Made by a program: the position numbers and the translations under genes. DNA of 64,000 bases, from the NCBI GenBank assembly GCA_963729935.1, contig CAVSPW010000002.1, positions 1,743,908 through 1,807,907 of the forward strand, in the 5' to 3' direction. Positions 33,489-42,378 of this stretch are shown here, piece after piece. The notes beneath the pieces are model-generated. The model was not told the origin of the DNA, did not search any database, and saw nothing but the letters and a program-made list of their open reading frames with translations. Numbering within the stretch: position 1 is the first letter of the stretch; the number at the start of each line of letters is the position of its first letter. The DNA comes from CAIKMD01 sp963729935. Lineage in GTDB: Bacteria > Pseudomonadota > Alphaproteobacteria > ATCC43930 > CGMCC-115725.

Positions 33489-34694
33489 CTAAAGGGCCTC
33501 GCCGCGCACGAGCCGGGGCAGATCGCCGACAATCCCCATCGCATGCCGCATGAGGAAGCGCTTGGTGCGCGGCGCGCGATCGATCGCCGCAAGACCAAGA
33601 TCGCGAACGAGCCGGACCGGCGGCAAGGTGTTCGAGAACAACCGATTGAGTCCGTCCGTGACCGCGGTCAAGGTCAGATTGTCGATCCGCCGCCAGCGCT
33701 CGTAGCGCTCGAGCAGCAAGCCGCCGCCGAGATCCATTCCGAGCCGCGCCGCGTCAACGAGGAGTTCGGCCAGCGCCGCGATATCGCGCACGCCGAGATT
33801 CCATCCTTGGCCGGCGATCGGGTGAATGACATGCGCGGCATCGCCGATCAGGGCGAGGCGCGGTGCGGTGTAGCGCTCGGCATGCAGCAGGGTCAGCGGA
33901 TAGGACCAGCGCCCACCCTCGATCTCGAGCGCGCCGAGGTGATCGCCGAACCGGCGGGCCAGCTCGGCCGTAAAGCTTTCTTCATCGAGAGCGAGGAGCG
34001 CCGACGCGTCGGCGCTGCGCTCGGTCCACACGATCGAGGAACGCTCGCCCTTCATCGGCAGAATGGCGAAGGGGCCGGCATTTCGAAAATGCTCGACGGC
34101 GGTCCCGCGATGCGGAATCTCGTGTCGCACGGTGCAGACGATCGCGGTTTGGCGATAGGCTTTATAATAGATCTTGATACCGGCCGCTTCGCGCAAGGGC
34201 GAATTTCGCCCGTCTGCCCCGATGACGAGCGCGGCGCGAACCACGCGCCCATCCGATAAACGCAAGCTGGTGCTGGCCGCGTTCTCGTCGCGCGCTTCGA
34301 CGCCCAGCGGCGCGAGAATGGTGAGCGCGTCGAGCTCGCGCGCGCGCGCGAACAATGCGCGCCGTAGCAGCCGGTTTTCGACGATGTAGCCGAGCGGTTC
34401 GGTGCCGAGATCGCGGTGGTCGTAATGCAGAAAGAGCGGCGAATCGCCATCGGCCACGCGGATTTCGCGAATGGGCTCCGCTTGCGCCGCGAGCGTCCGC
34501 CAAACCCCGATCCCGCTCAAGACTTGCTGCGAGCCGTAAGCGACAGCGGTGGTTCGGCCGTCATAGGGCGCTGCCAGCATCGCCGCCGGGTCGTCGCGGT
34601 CGATCACGACGGTCTTGATTCCAGCGCCCGCACAGGCAATCGCCAGCGAAAGGCCGGAAAGCCCCCCGCCGGCAATCGCGAGCTCGCTTTCCAT
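33489..34694 (-). CDS. UbiH/UbiF/COQ6-family FAD-dependent hydroxylase
   Basis: A 401-residue flavoprotein monooxygenase of the ubiquinone-biosynthesis hydroxylase group. The FAD-binding dinucleotide fold LAIAGGGLSGLSLAIACAGAG begins at residue 5, followed by the DG motif LVIGADGRNSPLREAAGI, and the second FAD motif RLALIGDAAHVIHPIAGQGWNLGVRDIAAL, which is diagnostic for UbiH/COQ6. It would hydroxylate the aromatic ring of a ubiquinone precursor near the inner membrane. ATG 34694 (MESELAIAGGG) is the family start. Which ring position is modified cannot be told. Divergent from amtB. Confidence 0.92.
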   Translation of the reverse strand: MESELAIAGGGLSGLSLAIACAGAGIKTVVIDRDDPAAMLAAPYDGRTTAVAYGSQQVLSGIGVWRTLAAQAEPIREIRVADGDSPLFLHYDHRDLGTEPLGYIVENRLLRRALFARARELDALTILAPLGVEARDENAASTSLRLSDGRVVRAALVIGADGRNSPLREAAGIKIYYKAYRQTAIVCTVRHEIPHRGTAVEHFRNAGPFAILPMKGERSSIVWTERSADASALLALDEESFTAELARRFGDHLGALEIEGGRWSYPLTLLHAERYTAPRLALIGDAAHVIHPIAGQGWNLGVRDIAALAELLVDAARLGMDLGGGLLLERYERWRRIDNLTLTAVTDGLNRLFSNTLPPVRLVRDLGLAAIDRAPRTKRFLMRHAMGIVGDLPRLVRGEAL

Positions 34695-35001
34695 GACGGC
34701 GCTCGACAAGGATTTCTTTAACTTCACCATGGCCCGCAACCTGAAACGGTCCGACAACAAAGACAAGATGCGGCTCGATTTTGTCGCTTTTACAGGCCCT
34801 TCGGCATCCAGTGATCATTTATCAGGCAGCTGCAAATTTTTTGTCCAATATTTCAGCAAATTTATGGTGCAATGCACAGGCCGGCACCAAAAAGCCATGA
34901 TTTCTAGAGGAATCCGTGTTTGGCACGAATCTTGTTCTTACGGTGCGAGGCGCCGGTCGGGCGTGGTTCGGTCGCGCGCGTGGTCAAACGGGAGGTTTCT
35001 A
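34695..35001. other. ubiH-like / amtB divergent regulatory region
   Basis: 307 bases between divergent genes, with an unusually AT-rich centre (about 34,800-34,910). It contains a near-consensus sigma-54 promoter facing amtB (34921-34935) and, 44 bases further upstream, the short dyad GTGCAATGCAC at 34867-34877. AT-rich, bendable DNA between an enhancer and a sigma-54 promoter is the expected layout. Confidence 0.55.
34920..34936 (+). promoter_or_regulatory. probable sigma-54 (RpoN) promoter of amtB
   Basis: TTGGCACGAATCTTGT matches the -24/-12 consensus TTGGCACG-N4-TTGC at every defined position except the last (T for C). It faces amtB, about 66 bases before the ATG. RpoN/NtrC control is well known for ammonium-transporter genes, so site and gene agree. 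Confidence 0.75.
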
Positions 35002-36444
35002 ATGACATTTCGGAGGTTATGGTCAATCGCGGCGCTAATTTTGCCGCTCGTTCTTGTTACTGTCGCGGTCTCAACCGCCGTTTCCTACGCCCAAGCTCCC
35101 TCGGCACCCGCCGCCGCTCCTGCCGCTCCGGCGGCGGCCGCGCCGGCCGCACCCGCGGCGGAAGCGTCCCCGCCGGCTTGCGACGCCAAGACGCTTGAGG
35201 CTTGCACACCTAATTCGGGCGACACCGCCTGGATGCTGACCTCCGTCGCGCTGGTGCTCATGATGACCGTGCCGGGCCTCGGCCTCTTCTACGGCGGCCT
35301 GGTACGCAAGAAGAATGTCGGCGATACGGTCATGACGAGCTTCGCGATCACCTGCCTCGTGACGGTGCTCTATACGGTCTGCACCTACAGCATGGCCTTC
35401 ACGCCGGGAACGCCCTTCGTCGGCGGCCTCAGTCGCGCCTTCCTCCAGGGGATCTTGAGCGACGTCGGCAAGGGCGTCGGCAACCCCAACCCCTTGGCGG
35501 CGACGATCCCCGAGACGGTCTACAGCATGTTCCAGTTGACCTTCGCGATCATCACGCCGGCACTGATCGCCGGCGCCTTCGCCGAGCGCATGAAGTTCTC
35601 GGCGATGTTGTGGTTCATCGGCTTGTGGTCGATCTTCGTCTACGCCCCGGTGGCCCATTTCGTCTGGGGCCCAGGCGGAATTCTCAACAGCGGCAATGAC
35701 GATGCGTGGGTAAAAGTCCTCGACTTCGCCGGCGGAACGGTCGTGCACGTCAATTCCGGGGTTGCCGGCTTGATGTGCGCGCTCATGCTCGGCAAGCGCA
35801 AGGACACCGGACCCGCGCATAACGTTGTGCTGACCTTCATCGGCGCCGGCCTTCTCTGGGTCGGCTGGTTCGGGTTCAACGCCGGTTCGGCGGTCACCGC
35901 TGGCATCCAGGCGGGCATGGCGATGGCGGTCACACAAATCGCGACCGGCATGGCAGGGCTTACCTGGATGTTCGTCGAATGGATTCACCGCGGCAAGCCC
36001 ACCGTCGTCGGTGTCTGCTCAGGCGCGGTTGCCGGCCTCGTTGCGATCACCCCGGCATCGGGTTTCGTCGGCCCGGCGGGCGCGCTCGCGATCGGCATCG
36101 CCGGCGGCGCCGTGTGTTATTCCGGCGCGGTTTGGGTCAAGCACCTCTTCGGCTACGACGACGCGCTCGACTGTTTCGGCGTCCACGCGATCGGCGGGGC
36201 CACTGGCGCCATCCTCACGGGTGTCTTCGCCATCAGCGAATATGGCGGGACATCCGGTTGGATCGAAGGCAATGGCGGTCAGGTGATCAATCAGATCGAG
36301 GGCGTCCTCATCGTCATCATCTATGACGTCATCGTGTCGCTGATCATTCTCAAGCTTGTCGATATCATGGTCGGCCTGCGTGTCGATGAAGAGATCGAAC
36401 GCGACGGCCTCGATCTCGCTCTTCACGGCGAGACTGTTCAATAA
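35002..36444 (+). CDS. amtB: ammonium transporter (Amt/MEP/Rh family)
   Basis: A 480-residue channel-type ammonium transporter. A signal peptide (residues 1-31, ending SYAQ) precedes an Ala/Pro-rich linker. Eleven TM helices then start with GDTAWMLTSVALVLMMTVPGLGLFYGGLVRKKN. The conserved pore histidines are in VHVNSGVAGL and DCFGVHAIGGATGAILTG, and the WFGFNAGSA block is present. GGGAGG lies ahead of the ATG at 35002. No glnK is next to it, although glnK-amtB pairs are common. It is preceded by a sigma-54 promoter and followed by a strong terminator. Confidence 0.95.
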   Translation: MTFRRLWSIAALILPLVLVTVAVSTAVSYAQAPSAPAAAPAAPAAAAPAAPAAEASPPACDAKTLEACTPNSGDTAWMLTSVALVLMMTVPGLGLFYGGLVRKKNVGDTVMTSFAITCLVTVLYTVCTYSMAFTPGTPFVGGLSRAFLQGILSDVGKGVGNPNPLAATIPETVYSMFQLTFAIITPALIAGAFAERMKFSAMLWFIGLWSIFVYAPVAHFVWGPGGILNSGNDDAWVKVLDFAGGTVVHVNSGVAGLMCALMLGKRKDTGPAHNVVLTFIGAGLLWVGWFGFNAGSAVTAGIQAGMAMAVTQIATGMAGLTWMFVEWIHRGKPTVVGVCSGAVAGLVAITPASGFVGPAGALAIGIAGGAVCYSGAVWVKHLFGYDDALDCFGVHAIGGATGAILTGVFAISEYGGTSGWIEGNGGQVINQIEGVLIVIIYDVIVSLIILKLVDIMVGLRVDEEIERDGLDLALHGETVQ

Positions 36445-36462
36445 TCGTGTTTGTTGTCCAAG

Positions 36463-36482
36463 CGTAGTACCGCGTAGTACCG
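36463..36482. repeat. exact tandem repeat of a 10-bp unit
   Basis: CGTAGTACCG occurs twice head to tail (36463-36472, 36473-36482) between the amtB stop and its terminator. Two units only; likely a local slippage duplication. Confidence 0.7.
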
Positions 36483-36501
36483 ATCGTTTCTCCAGAGCCT
36501 T

Positions 36502-36529
36502 GAGGGTGCCGTTCGCGGCACCCTCTTTT
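36502..36529 (+). terminator. rho-independent terminator of amtB
   Basis: A 10-bp perfect stem (GAGGGTGCCG / CGGCACCCTC) closed by the stable tetraloop TTCG is followed directly by TTTT. It lies 58 bases after the amtB stop and isolates it from the MFS gene. Confidence 0.93.
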
Positions 36530-36611
36530 CTTTGAGGCGCGCCGCGCCGCGGAACGGCATTTTGCCCCGCGGCCCGCCTCGGTTAATCTCGCCCTTCACG
36601 AGGAAGGGCGC

Positions 36612-37898
36612 ATGACCGCACATTCGGACCGCTTTGCCAAGATCTTGGCCGTCATCCGGGTCTCCAGCGGCAATTTTCTGGAGATGTTCGATTTTTTCGT
36701 CTTCGGCTATTACGCAGCCGCCATCGGACATACCTTCTTTCCGAGCACGAGCGAATTCGCCTCGCTGATGTCGTCTTTCATGACCTTCGGCGCGGGCTTC
36801 CTGATGCGCCCCTTGGGCGCGATCTTTCTCGGCGCGTATATCGATAAGCATGGGCGCCGCGCCGGTCTGCTCCTGACGCTTGGTTTGATGGCGGCGGGCG
36901 TGCTGCTGATCGCGTTGGTCCCGGGTTATGCGAGCTGGGGCTGGTTCGCGCCGCTCGCCGTCGTCCTGGGGCGGCTGGTTCAGGGTTTCTCGGCCGGCGC
37001 CGAACTCGGCGGAGTCTCGATCTATCTCTCGGAGATCGCAACCCAAGGGCACAAGGGATTTTATGTCAGCTGGCAATCGGGCAGCCAGCAAGTCGCGGTG
37101 ATGGTCGTCGCCCTTCTCGGCGTCATGCTCAATTCCTATCTCGAGCCCCAACAGATGACGCAATGGGGCTGGAGGATCCCGTTCCTGATCGGCTGCCTCA
37201 TCGTCCCGCTGATCTTCGTGCTGCGCCGCGGCCTCGTTGAGACCGACGCATTCCTCCAAGGTCGGCGACACGCGACGGTCCACGAAATCTTTCGCGCCGT
37301 GGCGAGCCACTGGCGCCTGGTTCTCACCGGGACGCTGATGGTGACGATGACGACCGTGTCGTTCTATTTCATCACCGCCTATACGCCCACCTTCGGCACC
37401 ACCGTGCTGCATCTGCGCGCGACCGACAGCCTCTTCGTCACGCTCTGCGTCGGCGTGTCCAATCTCTTCTGGCTGCCGGCGATGGGCGCACTCTCCGACC
37501 GGATCGGTCGCCGGCCCCTTCTCATCGCCTTTACGGCGCTGACGCTCGTGACGGCCTATCCGGCGCTTTCCTGGCTCGTCGATGCGCCTTCCTTCGCGCG
37601 GCTCCTGACCGTCGAACTCTGGCTGTCTTTCCTTTATGGCAGTTACAACGGCGCCATGGTCGTGGCGCTGACCGAGATCATGCCGGCCAGCGTGAGGACC
37701 TCCGCCTTTGCCGTTGCCTATAGCCTTGCGACGGCCGCGTTCGGCGGCTTCACGCCGGCCATCAGCACCTATCTCATTCACGTGACCGAAAATCCTGCGA
37801 TGCCAGGCATTTGGCTTTCGGCTGCGGCACTTTGCGGACTCGCGGCGGCGCTCCTCATCGGGCGCAAGCGCGGGGTCCCGTCGGTACAGGCCGCCTAG
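36612..37898 (+). CDS. MFS transporter, metabolite:H+ symporter (CitA/MHS-like)
   Basis: A 428-residue, 12-TM major facilitator. The start SGNFLEMFDFFVFGYYAAAIGHTFFPS, the loop FLMRPLGAIFLGAYIDKHGRR between TM2 and TM3, and LGRLVQGFSAGAELGGVSIYLSEIA are characteristic of the metabolite:H+ symporter group that includes citrate and tricarballylate carriers. It imports an organic acid with protons across the inner membrane; citrate or a tricarboxylate is the likely class, not proven. AGGAAGG precedes the ATG. It stands alone between a terminator and the aminotransferase gene. Confidence 0.9.
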   Translation: MTAHSDRFAKILAVIRVSSGNFLEMFDFFVFGYYAAAIGHTFFPSTSEFASLMSSFMTFGAGFLMRPLGAIFLGAYIDKHGRRAGLLLTLGLMAAGVLLIALVPGYASWGWFAPLAVVLGRLVQGFSAGAELGGVSIYLSEIATQGHKGFYVSWQSGSQQVAVMVVALLGVMLNSYLEPQQMTQWGWRIPFLIGCLIVPLIFVLRRGLVETDAFLQGRRHATVHEIFRAVASHWRLVLTGTLMVTMTTVSFYFITAYTPTFGTTVLHLRATDSLFVTLCVGVSNLFWLPAMGALSDRIGRRPLLIAFTALTLVTAYPALSWLVDAPSFARLLTVELWLSFLYGSYNGAMVVALTEIMPASVRTSAFAVAYSLATAAFGGFTPAISTYLIHVTENPAMPGIWLSAAALCGLAAALLIGRKRGVPSVQAA

Positions 37899-38010
37899 CG
37901 CCCGCGCTCTGGTTGCCCGCGGGGCCGCTTCGGCCGGCGCTTGGCGGCGGCCGTCCATGCGCGTATCATGTTCTCGTTGAGTGCCCGTAGTTTACGAGGT
38001 TGTTTTATAC

Positions 38011-39204
38011 TTGCCGATCAACCTGCGCCTCGAACGGCTTGCCGATAATCCGTTCTCGAAGCTCCGCGAGCTTTTTGACGGCGTGCAGCCGCGTTCCAAC
38101 GAAACCGTGCTTCCTTGGGCGGTGGGCGAACCGCAACACGCGCCGCCGCCCATGCTGGCACGCATCCTGGCCGAGAAAGCCGATCTCTGGAATCGCTACC
38201 CGCCGCCTGCGGGGACGCCGGAATGCCGCGCCGCTTGCGCGCGCTGGCTCGCGGGACGCTACCGCTTGCCCCCGACGATGGTGACCGGCGAGCGCAACGT
38301 GCTGATCGTCAATGGCACTAAGGAGGCCCTTTTTCTTTGCCCTCAAATGGCAGTGCCGCAGGAAAAAGCCGGCGGCGTCCCGACCGTGCTGATGCCGAAC
38401 CCTTATTACAACGTCTATGTCGGCGGCGCGACTTTGGCAGGTGCCGAGCCGGTCTATCTCGACTGCACCAAGGAAACTGGGTTTCTACCTGATCTCGACG
38501 CCATCCCCGAGAGCGCGCTGGCACGCTGCGCGCTGTTCTATTTGTGCAGCCCCGCCAATCCGCAGGGCGCAATCGCCGACATGGCCTATCTCAAAAAAGC
38601 GATCGCCCTCGCGCGCGCCTTCGATTTCGTGCTCGCCATGGATGAGTGTTACGGCGAAATCTACGACCGCGTTCAACCCCCCGGCGCGCTCGAGGCCTGC
38701 GCCGAATTGGGCGGCGCGCTCGACCAGGTTCTGGTCTTCCACTCGCTCTCCAAGCGCTCGAATGCGGCGGGTTTGCGCTGCGGCTTCGTCGCCGGCGACG
38801 CGCGCCTGATCGAGCGCTTTGCGCATCTGCGCTCTTACGCGGGCGCGCAAGTACCGTTGCCCATTCAGGACGCCGCGATCGCGCTCTGGAGCGAGGAGTC
38901 GCACGTCGAAGCCAACCGCGCGCTCTATCGCCGAAAATTCGACGTTGCGGAAAGCCTGCTGGGCGGCCGGTTCGACTTCTACCGGCCCCAAGGCGGATTC
39001 TTCTTGTGGCTCGATGTCGGCGATGGCGAGCAAGGAGCCTTGACCTTGTGGCGCGAGGCCGCCTTGCGCACCTTGCCGGGGGCCTACACCACGCGCACGA
39101 ATCCGGGCCATGAGAATCCGGGCCGGCGTTACATCCGTGTTGCGCTGGTCCATGACGATGCCACGATCGAAGCCGGCATGCGGCGCATGCTGCGCGTTCT
39201 CTGA
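38011..39204 (+). CDS. class I/II aminotransferase, succinyldiaminopimelate transaminase-like
   Basis: A PLP-dependent fold-type I aminotransferase of about 397 residues. It has LADNPFSKLRELFDG at the start, VNGTKEALFL, the aspartate/tyrosine block LAMDECYGEIY, and the PLP-lysine motif VFHSLSKRSNAAGLRCGFV, matching DapC-like enzymes of lysine biosynthesis. TTG at 38011 (then P-I-N-L-R-L-E-R-L) fits the family N-terminus, with GAGG 11 bases before it; a GTG at 37981 in frame would add ten residues. It lies 12 bases before ftsK. Other aminotransferase substrates remain possible. Confidence 0.85.
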   Translation: MPINLRLERLADNPFSKLRELFDGVQPRSNETVLPWAVGEPQHAPPPMLARILAEKADLWNRYPPPAGTPECRAACARWLAGRYRLPPTMVTGERNVLIVNGTKEALFLCPQMAVPQEKAGGVPTVLMPNPYYNVYVGGATLAGAEPVYLDCTKETGFLPDLDAIPESALARCALFYLCSPANPQGAIADMAYLKKAIALARAFDFVLAMDECYGEIYDRVQPPGALEACAELGGALDQVLVFHSLSKRSNAAGLRCGFVAGDARLIERFAHLRSYAGAQVPLPIQDAAIALWSEESHVEANRALYRRKFDVAESLLGGRFDFYRPQGGFFLWLDVGDGEQGALTLWREAALRTLPGAYTTRTNPGHENPGRRYIRVALVHDDATIEAGMRRMLRVL

Positions 39205-39216
39205 AACGAGGAAAGC

Positions 39217-41610
39217 ATGGCGAGCATTACCGAAGCCGACCGCAAATTTCCTGCATCGCCGCTCCAGGCTTGGCGACGCTTCTTCGCCATCGCCTTCGGT
39301 TTGGCATTCCTTGCGGCGGGGTTGTGGCTCCTCGTGGCGCTTGCGACCCATGACCGGGGCGATCCGTCCTGGAACCAATCGATCAGCGCCTATGTCAAAA
39401 ACGGGATGGGCCTTCCCGGCGCCCAAGCTTCCGATGTGCTGCTCCAATGGCTGGGGCTTGCGGCCTGGCTGTTGCCGATCGTGCTGTTCGATTGGGCGCT
39501 TCGTCTCGTGACAGGACGCGGGCTCAAGCGCCTCTGGCTCAAAATCGCGGTGCTGCCGTTCTTGCTGATCGCAGCCTCCTTCGCGATCTCGATCGTGCCG
39601 CCCTTTTCGAGCTGGCCGCTCAAGGTCGGGCTCGGTGGCGTCCTCGGCAAGCTCGGCCGCGACGGCGTCGCCCATATCGACGTGGCGCCGCCGCTTTCGG
39701 CCATGGCGGCGGCCCTGCTCGTTGCCTTGATGCTCGTCTACGTCTTGGGCTGGTCATTCATCGGATTTACGCCGCGCGCGGAGGAGAAGCGGCGCTATGT
39801 GCGGCCGGGCGCGCGTCGGCAGCAGGAACCCGCACCCGGGCTCTGGGCGCGCATCGCCGCGCGGCTGCCATCCTTGCCGCGCTGGCCCATGGAACGGGCC
39901 GAAAGCGCCGGTCTCCAGGATGAGGCGCGCTTGCGCCGGGAGCCGCGGCTCGGCCCACCACGATCCTCTCCCGAGGAGCACGAAGAGGAGGAAGAGGAAG
40001 CGATCGCCGTCCCGCTCAAACGCGTGGCGAAGGTCGATCTGCCGCGCCGCGCCAAGAACCGCGAAAGTCAGCGCCAGGCGCTTCTCGATCTCGTGCCGGC
40101 GGGCGAGCATTTGCTGCCGCCGCTGGATTTGCTCGACGAGGTGCCGCCCTCGCGCTTCGCCCAGATCAGCGCCGATGCTTTGCAGCAGAATGCGCGGCTT
40201 CTCGAATCCGTGCTCGCCGATTTCGGCATTCAAGGCCAGATCGTCAAGGTGAGGCCCGGACCCGTGGTCGCGCTCTACGAGCTCGAGCCCGCGCCGGGCA
40301 TCAAGGCCTCGCGGGTCATCGGCCTTGCCGACGACATTGCGCGCTCGATGAGCGCCATCTCGGCGCGTGTCGCCGTCATCCCCGGGCGCAACGTGATCGG
40401 CATCGAGCTGCCGAATTCGCGCGCCGAGGTCGTCTATCTGCGCGAGCTTCTCGCATCGGAAGATTACGAGCGCACGGCCGCCAAGCTCGCCCTCGTGCTC
40501 GGCAAGGATATCGGCGGCACGCCCGTGATCGCCGATCTCGCGCGCATGCCGCATCTTCTCATCGCCGGAACCACCGGCTCGGGTAAGTCGGTTGGCATCA
40601 ATACGATGATCCTCTCGATTCTTTATCGCATGCCGCCCGACCAGTGCAAATTCATCATGATCGATCCCAAGATGCTCGAATTATCGGTCTATGACGGCAT
40701 TCCTCATCTTCTCGCCCCGGTCGTCACCGAAGCGCGCAAGGCGGTTGTGGCGCTCAAATGGACCGTGCGTGAAATGGAGAACCGTTATCGCGCCATGTCG
40801 AAATTGGGCGTGCGCAACATTGAGGGATACAATCAGCGGCTCGCCGAAGCGAAGTCCCGCGGCGAAATCCTGAAGCGCAAGGTTCAAACCGGCTTCCACG
40901 AGGAAACCGGCCGGCCGATCTTCGAGGAACAGGCGCTGGCCTCGACGCCGCTGCCGCTTATTATCGTCGTCGTCGACGAAATGGCCGATCTGATGCTGGT
41001 CGCGGGCAAGGATATCGAAGCCGCGGTTCAGCGTCTCGCCCAGATGGCGCGCGCGGCCGGCATTCACATCGTGATGGCGACGCAGCGGCCCTCGGTCGAT
41101 GTCATCACCGGGACGATCAAGGCCAATTTTCCGACCCGGATCAGCTTTCAGGTCACCTCGAAAATCGACAGCCGCACCATTCTCGGCGAGTCGGGGGCTG
41201 AGCAGCTTCTGGGCCGCGGCGACATGCTCTATATGGCGGGCGGCGGACGCATCACGCGCGTTCACGGGCCCTTCGTCTCCGACGACGAGGTCGAGCGCGT
41301 CGTTCGCTTCTTGAAGGAGAATGGCGGACCGCCCACCTATATCGAAGAGGTGACCGAGGATGCGGATGACGAGCTGGGCATGAGCTTCGGCGCGGATTCA
41401 GTGGGCTCGGGCGATCAACTCTACGATCAGGCAGTGGCGCTCGTCTGCCGCGAGCGCAAGGCGTCGACCAGTTTCGTGCAACGCCACCTGCAGATCGGCT
41501 ATAACCGTGCCGCGCGCATTATCGAGCGCATGGAAGCCGAAGGCGTCGTGACGCCGGCTAACCATGTCGGCAAGCGCGAGGTGCTTGGCCGGAACATCGA
41601 CGAGGAATGA
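39217..41610 (+). CDS. ftsK: DNA translocase FtsK
   Basis: FtsK anchors at the division septum and pumps DNA to clear the terminus region. The 797-residue protein has four N-terminal TM helices (~25-185), a short charged linker (about residues 190-290), and the RecA-like motor with Walker A AGTTGSGKSVGINTMI and Walker B VVVDEMADLM. The C-terminal winged-helix gamma domain (ALVCRERKASTSFVQRHLQIGYNRAARIIERMEAEG) reads KOPS sites. The linker is short compared with the E. coli protein, as is usual in this class. Stop and lolA start overlap as ATGA. Confidence 0.97.
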   Translation: MASITEADRKFPASPLQAWRRFFAIAFGLAFLAAGLWLLVALATHDRGDPSWNQSISAYVKNGMGLPGAQASDVLLQWLGLAAWLLPIVLFDWALRLVTGRGLKRLWLKIAVLPFLLIAASFAISIVPPFSSWPLKVGLGGVLGKLGRDGVAHIDVAPPLSAMAAALLVALMLVYVLGWSFIGFTPRAEEKRRYVRPGARRQQEPAPGLWARIAARLPSLPRWPMERAESAGLQDEARLRREPRLGPPRSSPEEHEEEEEEAIAVPLKRVAKVDLPRRAKNRESQRQALLDLVPAGEHLLPPLDLLDEVPPSRFAQISADALQQNARLLESVLADFGIQGQIVKVRPGPVVALYELEPAPGIKASRVIGLADDIARSMSAISARVAVIPGRNVIGIELPNSRAEVVYLRELLASEDYERTAAKLALVLGKDIGGTPVIADLARMPHLLIAGTTGSGKSVGINTMILSILYRMPPDQCKFIMIDPKMLELSVYDGIPHLLAPVVTEARKAVVALKWTVREMENRYRAMSKLGVRNIEGYNQRLAEAKSRGEILKRKVQTGFHEETGRPIFEEQALASTPLPLIIVVVDEMADLMLVAGKDIEAAVQRLAQMARAAGIHIVMATQRPSVDVITGTIKANFPTRISFQVTSKIDSRTILGESGAEQLLGRGDMLYMAGGGRITRVHGPFVSDDEVERVVRFLKENGGPPTYIEEVTEDADDELGMSFGADSVGSGDQLYDQAVALVCRERKASTSFVQRHLQIGYNRAARIIERMEAEGVVTPANHVGKREVLGRNIDEE

Positions 41611-42266
41611 AAAAACTTTCATCGTGCTTGCCCGTTTCCCGCCGGGGCGTTCTTGCGGCGGTGCCCGCTTTCGCCGCGTTGAGCTTGCTGGCGACTTTTT
41701 CGCGCGCCGCGGTATCAAATGCGGATAATGCGGATCTGAAACGCGTGCAGGAATATCTCAACGGTATCCATACCTTGCAGTCGCGTTTCGAACAGATCAC
41801 GGGCGAGGGCGGCATCGCGACCGGTACGCTCTATCTCTCGCGTCCCGGTCACATGCGGGTCGAATACGATCCGCCCGTGCCGATTCTGTTGGTCGCGACC
41901 GACGGCCGGGTCTGGTATTACGACAAGCAGCTCGAGGAGATCAGCTTCTTCGCGCTCAAAGATACCCCCGCTTGGTTCCTTCTTCAGGACAACGTCACCT
42001 TCGGCGGCGATCTTAGCGTGAGCAATCTTGAGCGCGATCCTGGGGCGCTGCGCGTCACCGTCACCGAGACCAAGAACCCCGATCTGGGCAAGGCGACCCT
42101 GGTGTTAAGCGATCACCCGCTCGAACTGAAGCAATGGCATCTGGTGGATGCCCAGCAAAGGGCCGTTACCGTCACGCTCGATGATCCGCATTACGGTGCG
42201 TCGCTCAATCCCAGCCTGTTCTATTGGACCGATCCGCGGCCGCCGGGAGCGCGCAATCCCAACTGA
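41607..42266 (+). CDS. lolA: outer-membrane lipoprotein carrier protein LolA
   Basis: LolA shuttles lipoproteins through the periplasm from LolCDE to the outer membrane. The 219-residue precursor has an Arg-Arg-containing signal region (VSRRGVLAAVPAFAALSLLATFSRA). The mature protein has LKRVQEYLNGIHTLQSRFEQI, the segment GTLYLSRPGHMRVEYDPP, and DGRVWYYDKQLEEISF, all typical of LolA. It overlaps ftsK by 4 bases, an arrangement repeated in many alphaproteobacteria. The paired arginines resemble a Tat motif, but the protein has no cofactor, so Sec export is likely. Confidence 0.93.
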   Translation: MKKLSSCLPVSRRGVLAAVPAFAALSLLATFSRAAVSNADNADLKRVQEYLNGIHTLQSRFEQITGEGGIATGTLYLSRPGHMRVEYDPPVPILLVATDGRVWYYDKQLEEISFFALKDTPAWFLLQDNVTFGGDLSVSNLERDPGALRVTVTETKNPDLGKATLVLSDHPLELKQWHLVDAQQRAVTVTLDDPHYGASLNPSLFYWTDPRPPGARNPN

Positions 42267-42378
42267 GCCGGGCGGCATCGACATCGCCCCCCCGTTTTAT
42301 CGAGCTATTAGCGGGCCGTTAATCAGCCTTGAGTTTACTGCTGTTGCAACCGTTACGCTCTCAGTCCATCGTCTTTCC

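Noticed and set aside
34867..34877. GTGCAATGCAC as an NtrC enhancer site
   Set aside because: The dyad is real but its half-sites are in the opposite order to the usual TGCACC-N5-GGTGCA, so it is only mentioned as context.
36438..37958. 506-codon open frame antisense to the MFS gene
   Set aside because: Low-complexity charged sequence, and the MFS gene on the plus strand is clear.
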